This document shows positions 17,575-27,206 of a stretch of DNA of 64,000 bases, one piece after another. This DNA is from Acidobacteriota bacterium (lineage in GTDB: Bacteria; Acidobacteriota; Terriglobia; UBA7540): NCBI GenBank assembly GCA_902812465.1, contig CADDZE010000002.1:1-64000 (forward strand), written 5' to 3'. The notes under the pieces are model-generated. The model was not told the DNA's origin, made no database searches, and worked only from the letters and a program-made list of their open reading frames with translations. Position 1 is the stretch's first letter. The number at the start of each line of letters is the position of its first letter. A program made the translations under genes and the position numbers.

Positions 17575-18602
17575 TACCGCGGGGCGGGCCCAGTGGACTG
17601 GCCCACCACCAGGTCAATCTTGATCACGTGCTCTTGCGCGCGGGGCTCCGTTTCAGTGGAAGCTTCGTGGAGCGCTGTGGCCGCGGTGCTCCCGAGCACA
17701 TCGGGATGCATGTCCATGGTAGTGAGCCGCGGGATGAAGTAGGCGGCGAGATAGGTGTTGTCAAATCCCGTGACCGAGATATCCCCTGGAACCCGCAGGC
17801 CGTGGTCGGTGAAGGCCTTGATCAAGCCCACCGCGGTAAGGTCATTCATAGCCACAACCGCCGTCGGGCGCGGAGAGGCCCGCAGCAGTGCCAGGCCCGC
17901 TTGATATCCTCCGTCGGGCCGCTGGTTGCCGATCACGATCGGCTGCGGATCGAGCCCCAGCGCCTTCATGGAAGCAATGTAGTTCTCCTGGCGTAACAGG
18001 ATATTCTTGAATGCCTGCCGGCCGCCGACAAAGCCGATGCGCCGGTGCCCGAGGTGGTACAGGTGCTCAATCACCTGCTTCATGCCGGAGGCGTAGTCGA
18101 CTTTAATGTTCGTAGCCCGCTCGCTTTGGAAGTCGAGATCAAAGCAGGCGAGTGGAATGCCCCGCCGGTCAATTTCGGCGAGCCAGGCGGGATTCATCTC
18201 CGAAGTGAGGATGGCGACGCCACGCACCTTCTGTTCCAGCATGCGTTCTGTAGCGCGCCGCATCAGCGCCACCTCGTAATTCGTCTCGCTGACGATCACT
18301 TCGTAGCGATGGCGCTGGGCAACCGCCTCGAAGCTGCGGATAGCCACGGCGAAGAAGGGGTTTTGGATATCCGAGACGATCACGCCCAGGGTGCGGCTGC
18401 GATGCGAGGCGAGGGCGCTGGCATGGCGATTGGGATAGTACTGCAACCGGCGCGCAACGCTGAGGACATGTTGCCGTGTCTTTGAGGTGATACGACCCGT
18501 GGCATTGAAGGCATGGGAAACGGTTGCCGTCGAAACCCCTGCGGCGCGCGCGACGTCATGAATGGTAGTGTGTTTCTGCAGCACCGGACCCTGAAGGTTC
18601 AA
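17574..18602 (-). CDS. LacI family transcriptional regulator
   Basis: A 342-residue repressor. The N-terminal helix-turn-helix and hinge are textbook: TIHDVARAAGVSTATVSHAFN, then ALASHRSRTLGVIVSDIQNPFF. A periplasmic-binding-protein-like effector domain follows (RRIGFVGGRQ, AVVAMNDLTAVGLIKAF, VTGFDNTYLAAYFIPRLTT). The GFDN...LTT segment is the family's standard dimer and ligand region. It binds DNA in the cytoplasm and responds to a sugar or nucleoside ligand. The gene is directly upstream of the TonB-dependent receptor gene, the likeliest target. Confidence 0.93.
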   Translation of the reverse strand: MNLQGPVLQKHTTIHDVARAAGVSTATVSHAFNATGRITSKTRQHVLSVARRLQYYPNRHASALASHRSRTLGVIVSDIQNPFFAVAIRSFEAVAQRHRYEVIVSETNYEVALMRRATERMLEQKVRGVAILTSEMNPAWLAEIDRRGIPLACFDLDFQSERATNIKVDYASGMKQVIEHLYHLGHRRIGFVGGRQAFKNILLRQENYIASMKALGLDPQPIVIGNQRPDGGYQAGLALLRASPRPTAVVAMNDLTAVGLIKAFTDHGLRVPGDISVTGFDNTYLAAYFIPRLTTMDMHPDVLGSTAATALHEASTETEPRAQEHVIKIDLVVGQSTGPAPR

Positions 18603-18668
18603 ACTTTAACACTGCGCGCCTTCCTTCTCAAGAGGAAGAGCCACGGCGGACGCCCGCTGGGCAGGTCA

Positions 18669-19811
18669 TCAGCGCCGCATTGGTCCGAGAATGCGGTAGT
18701 AGAACGCCTCGGTGCGCTCCGCTTGTAGCGCTATGGAGAACGCCTGCGCGTGGTTCCAGGCACGGGCGGCGTATGCTCTCAGTCCCACCGGGTCCGCAGC
18801 GGCGCGGGCAATAGCGTCAGCCAGCGCCTCCGCAGAACCGGGGGGCACCAGCCACCCAGTGACTCCCTCCTCCACAACCTCAGGAAGACCACCCACCCGG
18901 CTGGCGATGACCGGCAACCCATGCGCCATAGCCATCAGCGCCGAAGAGCCGAGCCCTTCGATGCGCGAAGGCATAATGTAGACGTCCAGCGCCGGGAAAA
19001 ATTCCTCGGCTGGGTTGGCGATACAGCCTGGCACTAGGACGCGACCCGCGAGTGCTGCCGCCGGGCGTGCCACCTCGCCTGCTACGTCAGCCGGCGCCAT
19101 GCCAGCGAGCACAAGCCGCAGGCGCGGCATCCGTCCCGCTAGCAGAGCGGCTGCCTTCAAGGCGACCTCATAGCCCTTCTCCGGGGCGGAGGCGCCGAGC
19201 ATGCCCACAACGAAGTCATCCTCGGTGAGGCCCCAGCGGGCACGCGCCTCCCGGCGTAACTGACCGCCTGCGGGCGCTGGCGGCAACTCGACGCCGTCGC
19301 CTATCACCTCGATCCGTTCGGCCGGCACACCCGTTTGAACCAGCACCTGGCGAACTGAATTGGAGACGGCCACGACGCCATGAGCAAGCCAGCCATACTG
19401 GAGACGATGGAGAAACCCGCGGCGCGGGAGAAAGGCTACGCGGCGGCTGGCAATGCGGCGTGGGGAAAGGCCACGGGAAGCCAGCCAGGCGAGGGTCTGG
19501 GCCCGGCCGTCGTGAGCATGGAGGATGTGGGGCTGCCTGCCTTGCACTTCCTGGCGGAGTTGCAGGCTACCGTGCAGGTAGCCAAGGTCGTGGGTAGATA
19601 GAGCGAAGACGTCGAAGCCATCGATCCGGGCGGATGCTTCGAGCGGGCTTCCGGCAGGCGAGACAAGGAGCTGCTCGTGCCCCCGCTGCCGGAGGTATCG
19701 TGCGAGCAGCAGGAGCTGGTGCTGCCCACCCCGCAGCTCTTCTCCCGTATCGATGTGGAAGACGCGTAACGGTCGCTCCCCCATCTTGAAAGCGTTGGGT
19801 TCAGCGCCCAT
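18669..19811 (-). CDS. Glycosyltransferase family 4 protein
   Basis: A 380-residue GT-B fold glycosyltransferase. The N-terminal half has GGQHQLLLLARYLRQRGH and ILHAHDGRAQTLAWLAS. The C-terminal half has the nucleotide-sugar site: VVGMLGASAPEKGYEVALKAA, PSRIEGLGSSALMAMAHGLPV with the EGLG/S Glu, and GGLPEVVEEGVTGWLVPPG. It would transfer a sugar from an NDP-sugar to lipopolysaccharide, a polysaccharide or a glycolipid. It overlaps the upstream glycosyltransferase gene by 11 bp, so the two are coupled. An alternative ATG is at 19784. The acceptor is unknown. Confidence 0.9.
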   Translation of the reverse strand: MGAEPNAFKMGERPLRVFHIDTGEELRGGQHQLLLLARYLRQRGHEQLLVSPAGSPLEASARIDGFDVFALSTHDLGYLHGSLQLRQEVQGRQPHILHAHDGRAQTLAWLASRGLSPRRIASRRVAFLPRRGFLHRLQYGWLAHGVVAVSNSVRQVLVQTGVPAERIEVIGDGVELPPAPAGGQLRREARARWGLTEDDFVVGMLGASAPEKGYEVALKAAALLAGRMPRLRLVLAGMAPADVAGEVARPAAALAGRVLVPGCIANPAEEFFPALDVYIMPSRIEGLGSSALMAMAHGLPVIASRVGGLPEVVEEGVTGWLVPPGSAEALADAIARAAADPVGLRAYAARAWNHAQAFSIALQAERTEAFYYRILGPMRR

Positions 19812-20556
19812 GAGCCTGTTCTTGCAGGAGCGCTAGCTTGGCGTACTTCCTGCGGACATAGCGAGCGGCCATGCGCGCAATGTGAAGGCCTTGGACACCA
19901 TCTAGGACACCGAGGCGAAGGATATAGCTCCGGAAGAACTCCCAGGGTACCAGCAAGGGCACCCAGGCCCGGCGGCGCTCACCTCGCTCGAACATTTCGC
20001 GTGCCGCAAGGTCGGTATAGAACTCGATGCGCTGGCGGTGCTCTTCCAACGAGTCGCAGGTGTAGTGCAGGATTTCGCCGAACATCGTCCCCACAGGGCC
20101 GCGAACGGCAACCGACTCGTGGACATAGCGGCCCTCGAAGCAAGCCTGGCGGCGGTCAAATAGCCGCACCTTGTAGTCGGGATACCAGCCGGAGTGCAGG
20201 ATCCAGCGGCCCTGGTAGTAGGCGCGGCGCGCGAAGCGATAACCGACCGCGGAAGGCTGGGAGGCCTTCCACCGGGCGATGGCGGCTCGGGCCTCCGCGT
20301 CCAGCTCTTCATCGGCGTCCAAACTCAGAATCCAGTCGTGCTGCGCCTGATTTGAGGCGAAATTTTTCTGAGCGGCGAAGCCTTCCCACCGGTGGACGAT
20401 CACGCGAGCGCCAAGGCTGGCGGCGATCTGCGCCGTCTCATCGCTAGAACCGGAGTCGACCACCAGGATTTCGTCAGCGAAGGGAAGCGACCGGATGGCA
20501 CGCCCGATGTTCGGCGCCTCGTTGTAAGTGATGATGGTGGCAGAGACTGCCGGCAT
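19801..20556 (-). CDS. Glycosyltransferase family 2 protein (WaaE-like)
   Basis: About 251 residues with the GT-A fold markers ATIITYNEAPNIGRAIRSL, ILVVDSGSSDETAQIA and DWILSLDADEELDAEA. The last holds the DxD-like metal site. The set of motifs and size match the KdtX/WaaE group that adds a sugar to the lipopolysaccharide inner core, though the exact product is not certain. It is membrane-associated at most; no transmembrane segment is evident. It starts 20 bp after the M28 peptidase stop and overlaps the next glycosyltransferase gene. The frame is also open from 20565. Confidence 0.9.
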   Translation of the reverse strand: MPAVSATIITYNEAPNIGRAIRSLPFADEILVVDSGSSDETAQIAASLGARVIVHRWEGFAAQKNFASNQAQHDWILSLDADEELDAEARAAIARWKASQPSAVGYRFARRAYYQGRWILHSGWYPDYKVRLFDRRQACFEGRYVHESVAVRGPVGTMFGEILHYTCDSLEEHRQRIEFYTDLAAREMFERGERRRAWVPLLVPWEFFRSYILRLGVLDGVQGLHIARMAARYVRRKYAKLALLQEQAHGR

Positions 20557-20576
20557 GGTCAGCAACAGGAGGGTGG

Positions 20577-21971
20577 TCAGTTACCACCAGGCTGCTCCCG
20601 CCCTTGCCGCGCCGCCGACCCTTTGGGGAGGGCAGCCACGGCGATCGACCGCGCTCCGTTCTTGCCGACGGCACGGACAGCGAAAAAGTAATTGTCCGTG
20701 GAAATGCCGGCCAGAACGTGCTCTCCAGCGGTGGGGGTGAACTCCAGCACCGACCACCGCGGATCGGTGGTCTCCCGCCACAGGATCTCAAAGCCGGCAC
20801 GCTCTGGGTCATCAGGGCCCGACCAAGCCAGTTTGGCGTCGGGCGAAACGGCTCCCGACAGCGTGACCTCCGAAGGCGGGGCTGGGGCCAGGGCGAGCAC
20901 GCGCAGCACCTCCGCGTTGTCCCGTACGACGTTGCGCAGAAACGAAAGATTGAGAAACTCGATGAGGTCTCCGTAGTGGATGCCCTTCTCGACGCGTGGC
21001 GTCTGGTGCTGGTGATGATAGTCTTCGAGCGGCTCGGTGAACCGCACGGCGGGAAGGCCGGCGGCGATAAAGGGCAGGTGATCGCCGCCACGGCCCAACC
21101 GGTCCGGCCGGAAGATCAAGCGTATGGCGCTGCGGCCGTCAATCTCCTCGATGGAGCGGGCCAATTCGCGAGAAGGCGAGTCCGCGCCCTCCGGTCCGCC
21201 GCCGCTGAACACCCGCACGCGATGGGGCGCACCCGGAGCAAAATCGGCGCCCACAATGTCGTTGTTGAGGAACCCGCCCACCGTGTAGCCATTCTGCTGC
21301 AAATAGGCGAGCAGCCGCTTTCCACCTAGTAACCCTTGCTCTTCGCCGGAAAGCGCCGCGAACAGCAGCGTAGCGCGGTACCGCCCCCCAGCCAGCAGCC
21401 GCGCACACTCGAGCGAGACCGCCGTACCCGAAGCGTCGTCGTCTGCGCCAGGAGCATCAGTCTCAGCGTCCATCACGTTCGAGGGTATGGAGTCAAAATG
21501 TCCCGAGACGAGGAAAACCGTCTTCGCCAGCGCCGGATCGGTTCCCGGCAGGATGGCGTAGACATTCTCCAAATGGGCCGGCTTGTTAGCTGTGCGCGGT
21601 GAGGTGGCCTCGAAGGAATCCACTACAACCTGCAATCTTCTATGGGTCAGCCTCGCGAGGTCCCGGAACTGTCCGGCAAGATAGTTGCGTGCACACCCGA
21701 TGCCGCGCCGCGGATCGGTCCACGAGGAGAGCGATGACCGTGTACCGCAAGCCACCAACTGCTGGATGGTGCCCAGTAGCAGGCGCGGGTCGACCGCCTC
21801 CATGGGGATGGCACCCGGTGGCGACGCGGGGACCACTGGCTTCGGAGCGGGCGACCAAGCGCCGGCATTCGCGGGCTCGGCAGGGTCTTGCATGGCCGCG
21901 CTCGCCGCGCCGAGTAACATCAGCCACCCAAAACTATAAGTCAGCCAAACAGCACGTGTCTTCATCTGCAC
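20577..21971 (-). CDS. Secreted M28 family peptidase with C-terminal fibronectin-like domain
   Basis: 464 residues. A signal peptide (MQMKTRAVWLTYSFGWLMLLG) is followed by an M28 zinc aminopeptidase core. Motifs seen are VFLVSGHFDSIPS (zinc His), APGADDDASGTAV (bridging Asp), FAALSGEEQGLLGG (catalytic Glu) and LGRGGDHLPFIAAG (late His/Asp region). The final 95 residues form an Ig/fibronectin III-like domain (KLAWSGPDDPERAGFEILWRE). It would cleave N-terminal residues from peptides outside the cytoplasm. It is the first gene of a leftward operon with two glycosyltransferases, an unusual pairing. A fingerprint difference in the insert separates it from the M28 protein at 12840. Confidence 0.9.
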   Translation of the reverse strand: MQMKTRAVWLTYSFGWLMLLGAASAAMQDPAEPANAGAWSPAPKPVVPASPPGAIPMEAVDPRLLLGTIQQLVACGTRSSLSSWTDPRRGIGCARNYLAGQFRDLARLTHRRLQVVVDSFEATSPRTANKPAHLENVYAILPGTDPALAKTVFLVSGHFDSIPSNVMDAETDAPGADDDASGTAVSLECARLLAGGRYRATLLFAALSGEEQGLLGGKRLLAYLQQNGYTVGGFLNNDIVGADFAPGAPHRVRVFSGGGPEGADSPSRELARSIEEIDGRSAIRLIFRPDRLGRGGDHLPFIAAGLPAVRFTEPLEDYHHQHQTPRVEKGIHYGDLIEFLNLSFLRNVVRDNAEVLRVLALAPAPPSEVTLSGAVSPDAKLAWSGPDDPERAGFEILWRETTDPRWSVLEFTPTAGEHVLAGISTDNYFFAVRAVGKNGARSIAVAALPKGSAARQGREQPGGN

Positions 21972-22134
21972 TCCCCGATTTGCGGCGCGGAGGGCAAGGT
22001 TACTCCCGCGGCGTTCTGGGCTCCTGGTAGGGGATCACTACCCACCATCCGCTGAGCCTAAAACCCGCTATCCGATCACCCAGTATAGCTTAGGGCGGTC
22101 ATTCGGCTCCGAGCCCAGACCCTGATGAGCAAAA

Positions 22135-22892
22135 ATGGTCTCACGCTTTTCGCCCTGGCTGCCGCTACCCTGGGTGAACGTCGCAGAGGCTCACGGAAAC
22201 CCGGATGAATGCGGATCACGCTTCAGAAGAAGAGCTATTTTCAAGCTTGTGCCAAGACTGCTGATGGTCGTGATCTTCACCCTGCCCGCGGTGGCCCCAG
22301 CAGGCACCTGGACGGAGCAAGGGGATGCTGGCAAGGTTCCGGCCGCAGCTCAAGTTACTGCGGGAGTGGGCGGCTAACCGCCATCACCGGGAGCGTGACG
22401 GCGGCCGATCCTGCCGACTTGTACAAGGTCTACCTTCCCGCCTACGCGGACTTCTCCGCCACGATGGTGGGCGGCGTGACTTTCGATTCCGTGTTGTTTC
22501 TGCTGAATGACCAGGGGCTAGGCGTGGTGGCTAACGATGATACGAGCGGGTTTTCCGCGCCGTCGACCATCGTCGCCAGCGGGCTGCTGGCCGGCTTCTA
22601 TTTTCTCGGTGTTGAGCAGTGCTGCCTGGATCCGGCGAGCAGCGGGGGCTCGATCTTTGAACAGTCGCTGTGGAGCACCCACAATAACCTCCAAGGGCCT
22701 GTGGGCCCCGGCGGAAACCTACCGATGACCGGGTACGTGGATATTACCGGCTACGGCACCTACCAGAACGGCGGCTTCTATACGATCCGCCTCGCGGGAG
22801 CACGATTTGCCGCACCCGAGCCCACGACCCTGGCCCTCGTTGGCGTGGGCCTGCTTAGCATCGGCGCGGGTGCACGCAAACGGACAGCCTGA
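22135..22892 (+). pseudogene. PEP-CTERM sorting-domain protein with a frameshift
   Basis: Two overlapping frames make one protein. Frame 1 (from about 22135 or a GTG at 22249) gives a signal peptide, RLLMVVIFTLPAVAPAGTW, ending AAAQVTAGVGG then stop at 22376. Frame 3 continues directly with LTAITGSVTAADPADLYKVYL and runs to a clear PEP-CTERM signal (PEPTTLALVGVGLLSIGAGA plus Arg/Lys tail) ending 22892. One missing base near 22370 (GGCGGCTAACC where GGCGGNCTAACC is expected) explains the break; it may be a real mutation or an assembly error. The mature domain resembles the DVUA0089-like secreted group. PEP-CTERM tails are processed by an exosortase, not present here. The 5' end is uncertain. 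Confidence 0.7.
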
Positions 22893-23236
22893 AGACTTAT
22901 ACTTCACCCCAAACCACCGTTAGCTATGACCGCCCGAGTCAGGCGGAGGCAACGACTTCTGCCCTACCAATCCTGAAGTCCCCTTCCTGGCTTTGTTTGC
23001 CCCGTGTGTTGTCCCCCGGCTTGTGCAGCGTAACCGGCAAAGGGGCTGCGGAAACTAACGCTTGGTCAAAGGTCGCTAACTGCGCCCGCGGAAGCAGGGG
23101 TGTGCGGCAATTCAGGCGAGGGCGGCGGCCAAAGCGCGCGCGAACGGCGCCTTGCGAGCCGAGAGGTTGGACTCCGTTGCGCCGGGCCCCCAGTATTACC
23201 GCGACCCCTATTGCCCCGCTCAATGCTACTTGCTAA
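22893..23236. other. 344-bp gap without a supported gene
   Basis: This lies between the 3' end of the PEP-CTERM gene and the 3' end of the leftward TonB-dependent receptor gene, so it is a convergent region. Short open frames on both strands have no ribosome sites or recognisable domains. I see no clear terminator with a T-tract. Confidence 0.5.
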
Positions 23237-26200
23237 TCAGAAGAGCACCTTCAGGGCGAACTGAAGAATTCTGGGATCGCGCGCGGAAGTAATCTGGCCG
23301 ACGGTCGAATCAGCCACGCTGTTGTCCGGCTGGCCGAAATTGACGTTGTTAAACAGGTTGAAGAACTCGGCGCGAAACTGAAGCGTGGTGCGTTCAGTCA
23401 AACGCGTGTCCTTAATCAGCCCGAAATCCATGTTGAAATACCCAGGACCACGCAAAATGTTCCTTCCTGTGTTGCCAAACGTACCCACGGCGTTCGGGAC
23501 AAATAGCGCTGTATTGAAGTACTCCTGGATGAGCGCTCCATGCGAGCGGTTGGGGTCCAGTTTGGCCTGACCTAGGTTGGTGCCGATGAAGTCCGCGCGG
23601 TCGAGGCCGATACCGCTGAAGGAATTGTCCGACCCGCTGTAGATCTGGAAAGGAAAGCCGCTGTGCCAGGTAACAATAGCCGTGGTCTCCCAGCCGTTTA
23701 CCAACCCGCCAGCGATGCCGCGGAGTGGGGATTTGCGCAGGTCCCAGATCCCCGAAACGTGGAGGACGTGGGAGACGTCATCGTTCGAAACGGAGCGGTC
23801 GAAATTCGGATTGAACGGATTGGTGTTCTCGCCGCCGAAAGGTCCGAAGTTGTCGATCATCTTCGACCACGAGTAATTGGCAAGGAGCGACAGCCCGCGG
23901 CTGAACCGCCTTTCTAGACCAAGCTGCAAAGCGTTGTAGCTGGAATTGTAGAGAGAGCCGTAAATTCCGACTGAGCCGAAATTCGGGTTGATGCGGCGAT
24001 CTTGCGTGTTGTCCGCCGTCGATCGGCCCGGGATATAGAGCGCCGGATTGCCTTCGTTCGCCCCACCGTCCACCGCGGTGGAAAGGTGCGTTCCCTTGTT
24101 GCCGGCGTACGCACCCCGGATGAGCCAGTTGTTGCGGAACTGGCGCTCGAGGACAAGGTTCCAGGTGGCGACTTGAGCCATCACGCAGTGGCGCTCGAAC
24201 GTCCCGTAAATCGAGACGGGAAGCGTAAAGGCCACGTCCCGCCCGGGAAGCGAAGGTCCGTATTGAGCCGGGAAGGGATTGGGGGATATTCCCTGGCTGC
24301 CGAAGGGATCAACGAAATCCACGTCGCCCTTGAGGTCGAACCGGGGCCCGAACGGCGCCGTATCCACAAAGCCGTTTGAAGCCACCGTCGAAGGCGGGAT
24401 GTAGTAAATCCCGGCTCCCCCGCGCAATGCCGTTTGCGAGCCCAGCTTGTAGGCAAGGCCGAGGCGCGGGGCAAAATTACCGGCATTACTGTTGACGCCA
24501 AAACCCGCGGGGCAGCCCGGGTCATGGTTTGGACCTCCAAAGAGCATTCCCGCAGGAGCATTCGGGAATCTCAAAGACTTCGCTCCGGGCACGTAGCAGA
24601 CGACGCGCCCCTTCTCCTCGGTGTACGGGAAGAATGGGTCCCAGCGAAGGCCAAGATTCAGCGAGAATCTCGATGTACCGTGCCAGTTGTCCTGGACATA
24701 AAGACTGTAGAGCACGCCGTGCATATCCTTGAACTCTCCACCGCCTTGCAGGAACTCCGAGGCATGGCCCAGGATGAAGTCCGTCAGATTGTTGCCAGAC
24801 AACTGATTGCCGAAGGTGAATTCACCGGACATGGTGTACTCATTCACCAGGTGGTTATTCAGCCGCACGGCTTCGCCTCCCAGGTGAAGCTCGTGATGGC
24901 CGCGCTGCCGCGTCACATCCTCGCGCAGCGTCCAGTCACCCCGGTTGAAATCACCCAGATGGTTGGTGCCGACCGCAAAGAAACCACCGACAGAAAGCGA
25001 CAGCTCCGGAGGCGTCGGGGCGGCGATCTGAACCCCAGCGTCTGGAAAGCCGAACGGTGCACCCGAAAGGGAGCCGCCGGTCTGCGAGTCCCATCCGAAC
25101 CAGGTGTTGAACAGAAGTGTAGGCGAGTAAGAGTAAGTGTGGTTCAGCGAAAGGTTCTGGACCTTCACGCGGTTGCCGTTGCCGTCGGCGGCCAGAATGT
25201 TGGCCCGCGCGGCCGCAATATCCGGAGGTTCGTGGAACCTGGTCCAGAAATAGCTGCCGCTCCACTGGCTCTTGCCGTGGATCCAATCCATCTTGGTCAT
25301 CCACTGGTCGTCATTTTGGCTGATGGCAGGACCCGCGTAGGTTAACTGGCGGCCGGGACCGTTCGGAAGCGGAATGTGCGACAGGAAGAACTTGGCCGGG
25401 CCGCTAAAATCGGAGGTTGGAATCTGATGGTTGGCGTAAGGAACCCCCGTTGAAGGGTTGACGATCTGGTTGGGAATATCGGAGAAATCGCCGTTTCGCT
25501 CCGCCGCGGTGGGAACAAAAGCGATCTGGCCCTGCGCGGCGCTGCGAATGCGCGTTCCCTGGTACGTGCCGAAATAGAAGAGCTTGTCTTTCACGACCGG
25601 CCCGCCGATGCTGCCGCCGAACTGGTTGCGCTTCAACGTGTCCTGGGTGGGAGCAAAGAAGTTCCGGGCGTTCAAGGCTCCGTTGCGCAGAAACTCAAAC
25701 ACATCGCCACGGACTTCGTTTGTGCCTGACTTCGTCACGATGTTGACCACGGCGCCGCCGCGGCCGTATTGCGCCGAGAGGTTGTAATCTTCAACGTTGA
25801 ACTCCTGAACGGCATCGGGATTGGGAAAGGGTAAATTCGCATTCACATAGGTATCATTGTGGCCCGCTCCGTCCATCTGATAATTCACGCCGCGCGTGCC
25901 CAGCCCGCTCACGCTCGCGTCCTGCTCGCCGGGGTAGACGCCACCCTCGCAATTGGCAAGGCAGTAGTTCGGCCCGACGCCGGTTTCATTCACCGTCCCG
26001 GCCGCCAGGAACAGCAGCGACTGCGTTTCGCGGCCATTCAAAGGCAGGTCAACGATTTGCCGCTGGTTCACAAGCTGGCCCACCGTCGCCGTGCGTGTGG
26101 TGAGGAGCTCGGCGTTCGCCGAAACATTAACTTCTTGCGTGACGGCGCCCACCTTCAACGTAACGGTGAGGTTGGCGGCCTGGTTGACCGTCAACACGAT

Positions 26201-26524
26201 GCCCGTCTGGACGTAAGTGGTGAATCCAGCCTTGTTTACGACCAGCTTATACTGACCGACAGGTAACGACGGAAAGAGAAATTCACCGCTGGGCGACGCG
26301 GTGACGGTTCTAGTGAGACCGGTTCCTTCGTTCTGGACCGTGACCACGGCTCCCGGAATAACGGCACCCGCCGGATCTTGGACTGCCCCTCCCAGGCTGG
26401 CCGTGGTGTACTGAGCCGCCAGTGGGTTGTCCACTAGCACCGCGGCTAGAGCAACGCCGATCCAGAAGGTTTTCCGAAGTCTGCCACCCGAGAGCCGGCC
26501 CTCAACAAGCTTGGAGGAACTCAT
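23237..26524 (-). CDS. Large TonB-dependent receptor, Oar-like, with carboxypeptidase-regulatory-like domain
   Basis: 1095 residues. A signal peptide (MSSSKLVEGRLSGGR, then FWIGVALAAVLV, cleaved after LAAQ) leads to a carboxypeptidase-regulatory-like domain (SLGGAVQDPAGAVIPGAVV to AGFTTYVQTGIVL). The plug follows (QIVDLPLNGRETQSL, YQMDGAGHNDTYVN, NIVTKSGTNEVRGD), then a long barrel ending in LQFALKVLF with the terminal Phe expected for BAM insertion. The size and order match the Oar-like receptors expanded in Acidobacteriota. The ATG at 26524 is chosen because GGAGGT lies 7 bases ahead; upstream in-frame ATGs lack it. Ligand unknown. A candidate promoter is at 26629-26657. Confidence 0.92.
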   Translation of the reverse strand: MSSSKLVEGRLSGGRLRKTFWIGVALAAVLVDNPLAAQYTTASLGGAVQDPAGAVIPGAVVTVQNEGTGLTRTVTASPSGEFLFPSLPVGQYKLVVNKAGFTTYVQTGIVLTVNQAANLTVTLKVGAVTQEVNVSANAELLTTRTATVGQLVNQRQIVDLPLNGRETQSLLFLAAGTVNETGVGPNYCLANCEGGVYPGEQDASVSGLGTRGVNYQMDGAGHNDTYVNANLPFPNPDAVQEFNVEDYNLSAQYGRGGAVVNIVTKSGTNEVRGDVFEFLRNGALNARNFFAPTQDTLKRNQFGGSIGGPVVKDKLFYFGTYQGTRIRSAAQGQIAFVPTAAERNGDFSDIPNQIVNPSTGVPYANHQIPTSDFSGPAKFFLSHIPLPNGPGRQLTYAGPAISQNDDQWMTKMDWIHGKSQWSGSYFWTRFHEPPDIAAARANILAADGNGNRVKVQNLSLNHTYSYSPTLLFNTWFGWDSQTGGSLSGAPFGFPDAGVQIAAPTPPELSLSVGGFFAVGTNHLGDFNRGDWTLREDVTRQRGHHELHLGGEAVRLNNHLVNEYTMSGEFTFGNQLSGNNLTDFILGHASEFLQGGGEFKDMHGVLYSLYVQDNWHGTSRFSLNLGLRWDPFFPYTEEKGRVVCYVPGAKSLRFPNAPAGMLFGGPNHDPGCPAGFGVNSNAGNFAPRLGLAYKLGSQTALRGGAGIYYIPPSTVASNGFVDTAPFGPRFDLKGDVDFVDPFGSQGISPNPFPAQYGPSLPGRDVAFTLPVSIYGTFERHCVMAQVATWNLVLERQFRNNWLIRGAYAGNKGTHLSTAVDGGANEGNPALYIPGRSTADNTQDRRINPNFGSVGIYGSLYNSSYNALQLGLERRFSRGLSLLANYSWSKMIDNFGPFGGENTNPFNPNFDRSVSNDDVSHVLHVSGIWDLRKSPLRGIAGGLVNGWETTAIVTWHSGFPFQIYSGSDNSFSGIGLDRADFIGTNLGQAKLDPNRSHGALIQEYFNTALFVPNAVGTFGNTGRNILRGPGYFNMDFGLIKDTRLTERTTLQFRAEFFNLFNNVNFGQPDNSVADSTVGQITSARDPRILQFALKVLF

Positions 26525-26628
26525 CGATGACCTCCGCCAATCCATCAGTAAGCGACTTGACTGGTTCGGACTCAGATGTGTAATCCTCGGGATGCATCCA
26601 CGGAAAAGCCCAAGTATCAATCTGCGCC

Positions 26629-26657
26629 ACCCTAAGACTCTTCGAGAGAGATGTCAA
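26629..26657 (-). promoter_or_regulatory. Candidate promoter of the large TonB-dependent receptor
   Basis: On the minus strand TTGACA (26657-26652) is followed after 17 bases by TAGGGT (26634-26629), a perfect -35 with a partial -10. It is about 105 bp before the receptor ATG. Confidence 0.4.
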
Positions 26658-26947
26658 GCACTTCTCGCGCTCCGCGAGCGCGTTCGAAGGCGGCTTGGTC
26701 GCTTTCCCAAGGACACCATGCGCCGCAGTAAATGGCTCAAGGCCGGAGAAGTTAGCGAGGTGCGGCCTCTGCTCTATGCTTCCGGCACGGATGGCGACAA
26801 CCGGCAAGGCACAGGTTCGTACTCCTCAGCCGATAAGCTGAGCATTGCGACGAGTGTGTCGATGAGCGAGACGTAGCTTCCTTGTGCTGTCGTTGGAAGC
26901 CAGCCCGAAGCGGTTCGAACGCCAGGACCGTGCGAAGGAAAGCATGC

Positions 26948-26975
26948 TTGAAACTGCCACAATCTCTGGTACAGT
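26948..26975 (+). promoter_or_regulatory. Candidate promoter of tRNA-Leu
   Basis: TTGAAA (26948-26953) and TACAGT (26970-26975) stand 16 bases apart, about 52 bp before the tRNA. The -10 lies within a tandem TCTGGTACAG repeat, which supplies a second TACAGT at 26980. Confidence 0.4.
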
Positions 26976-27027
26976 CTGGTACAGTAGAAAGAGCAGCGCG
27001 GCAGATTGGCTCCCCTAGCATCGAGAA

Positions 27028-27115
<88 letters not shown>

Positions 27116-27206
27116 CCCGCGGACTAGTGCTCGCAGGTACACCTTGATCCCGCCAGACTCCCGGAAGGCTTTCGCCGTCTATTCACAGACGCGCTACAGG
27201 GGGCAC

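Larger units (their letters stand above)
26525..27027. other. 503-bp divergent gap between the receptor gene and tRNA-Leu
   Basis: It contains a candidate promoter for the leftward receptor and one for the rightward tRNA. A hairpin has CTCAGC/GCTGAG arms (26825-26830 and 26837-26842), and TCTGGTACAG occurs twice in tandem just before the tRNA. Open frames here have no recognisable protein content. Confidence 0.5.

Noticed and set aside
26502-26807. Leftward 101-codon frame before the large receptor
   Set aside because: It overlaps the receptor start and promoter region and has no protein features.
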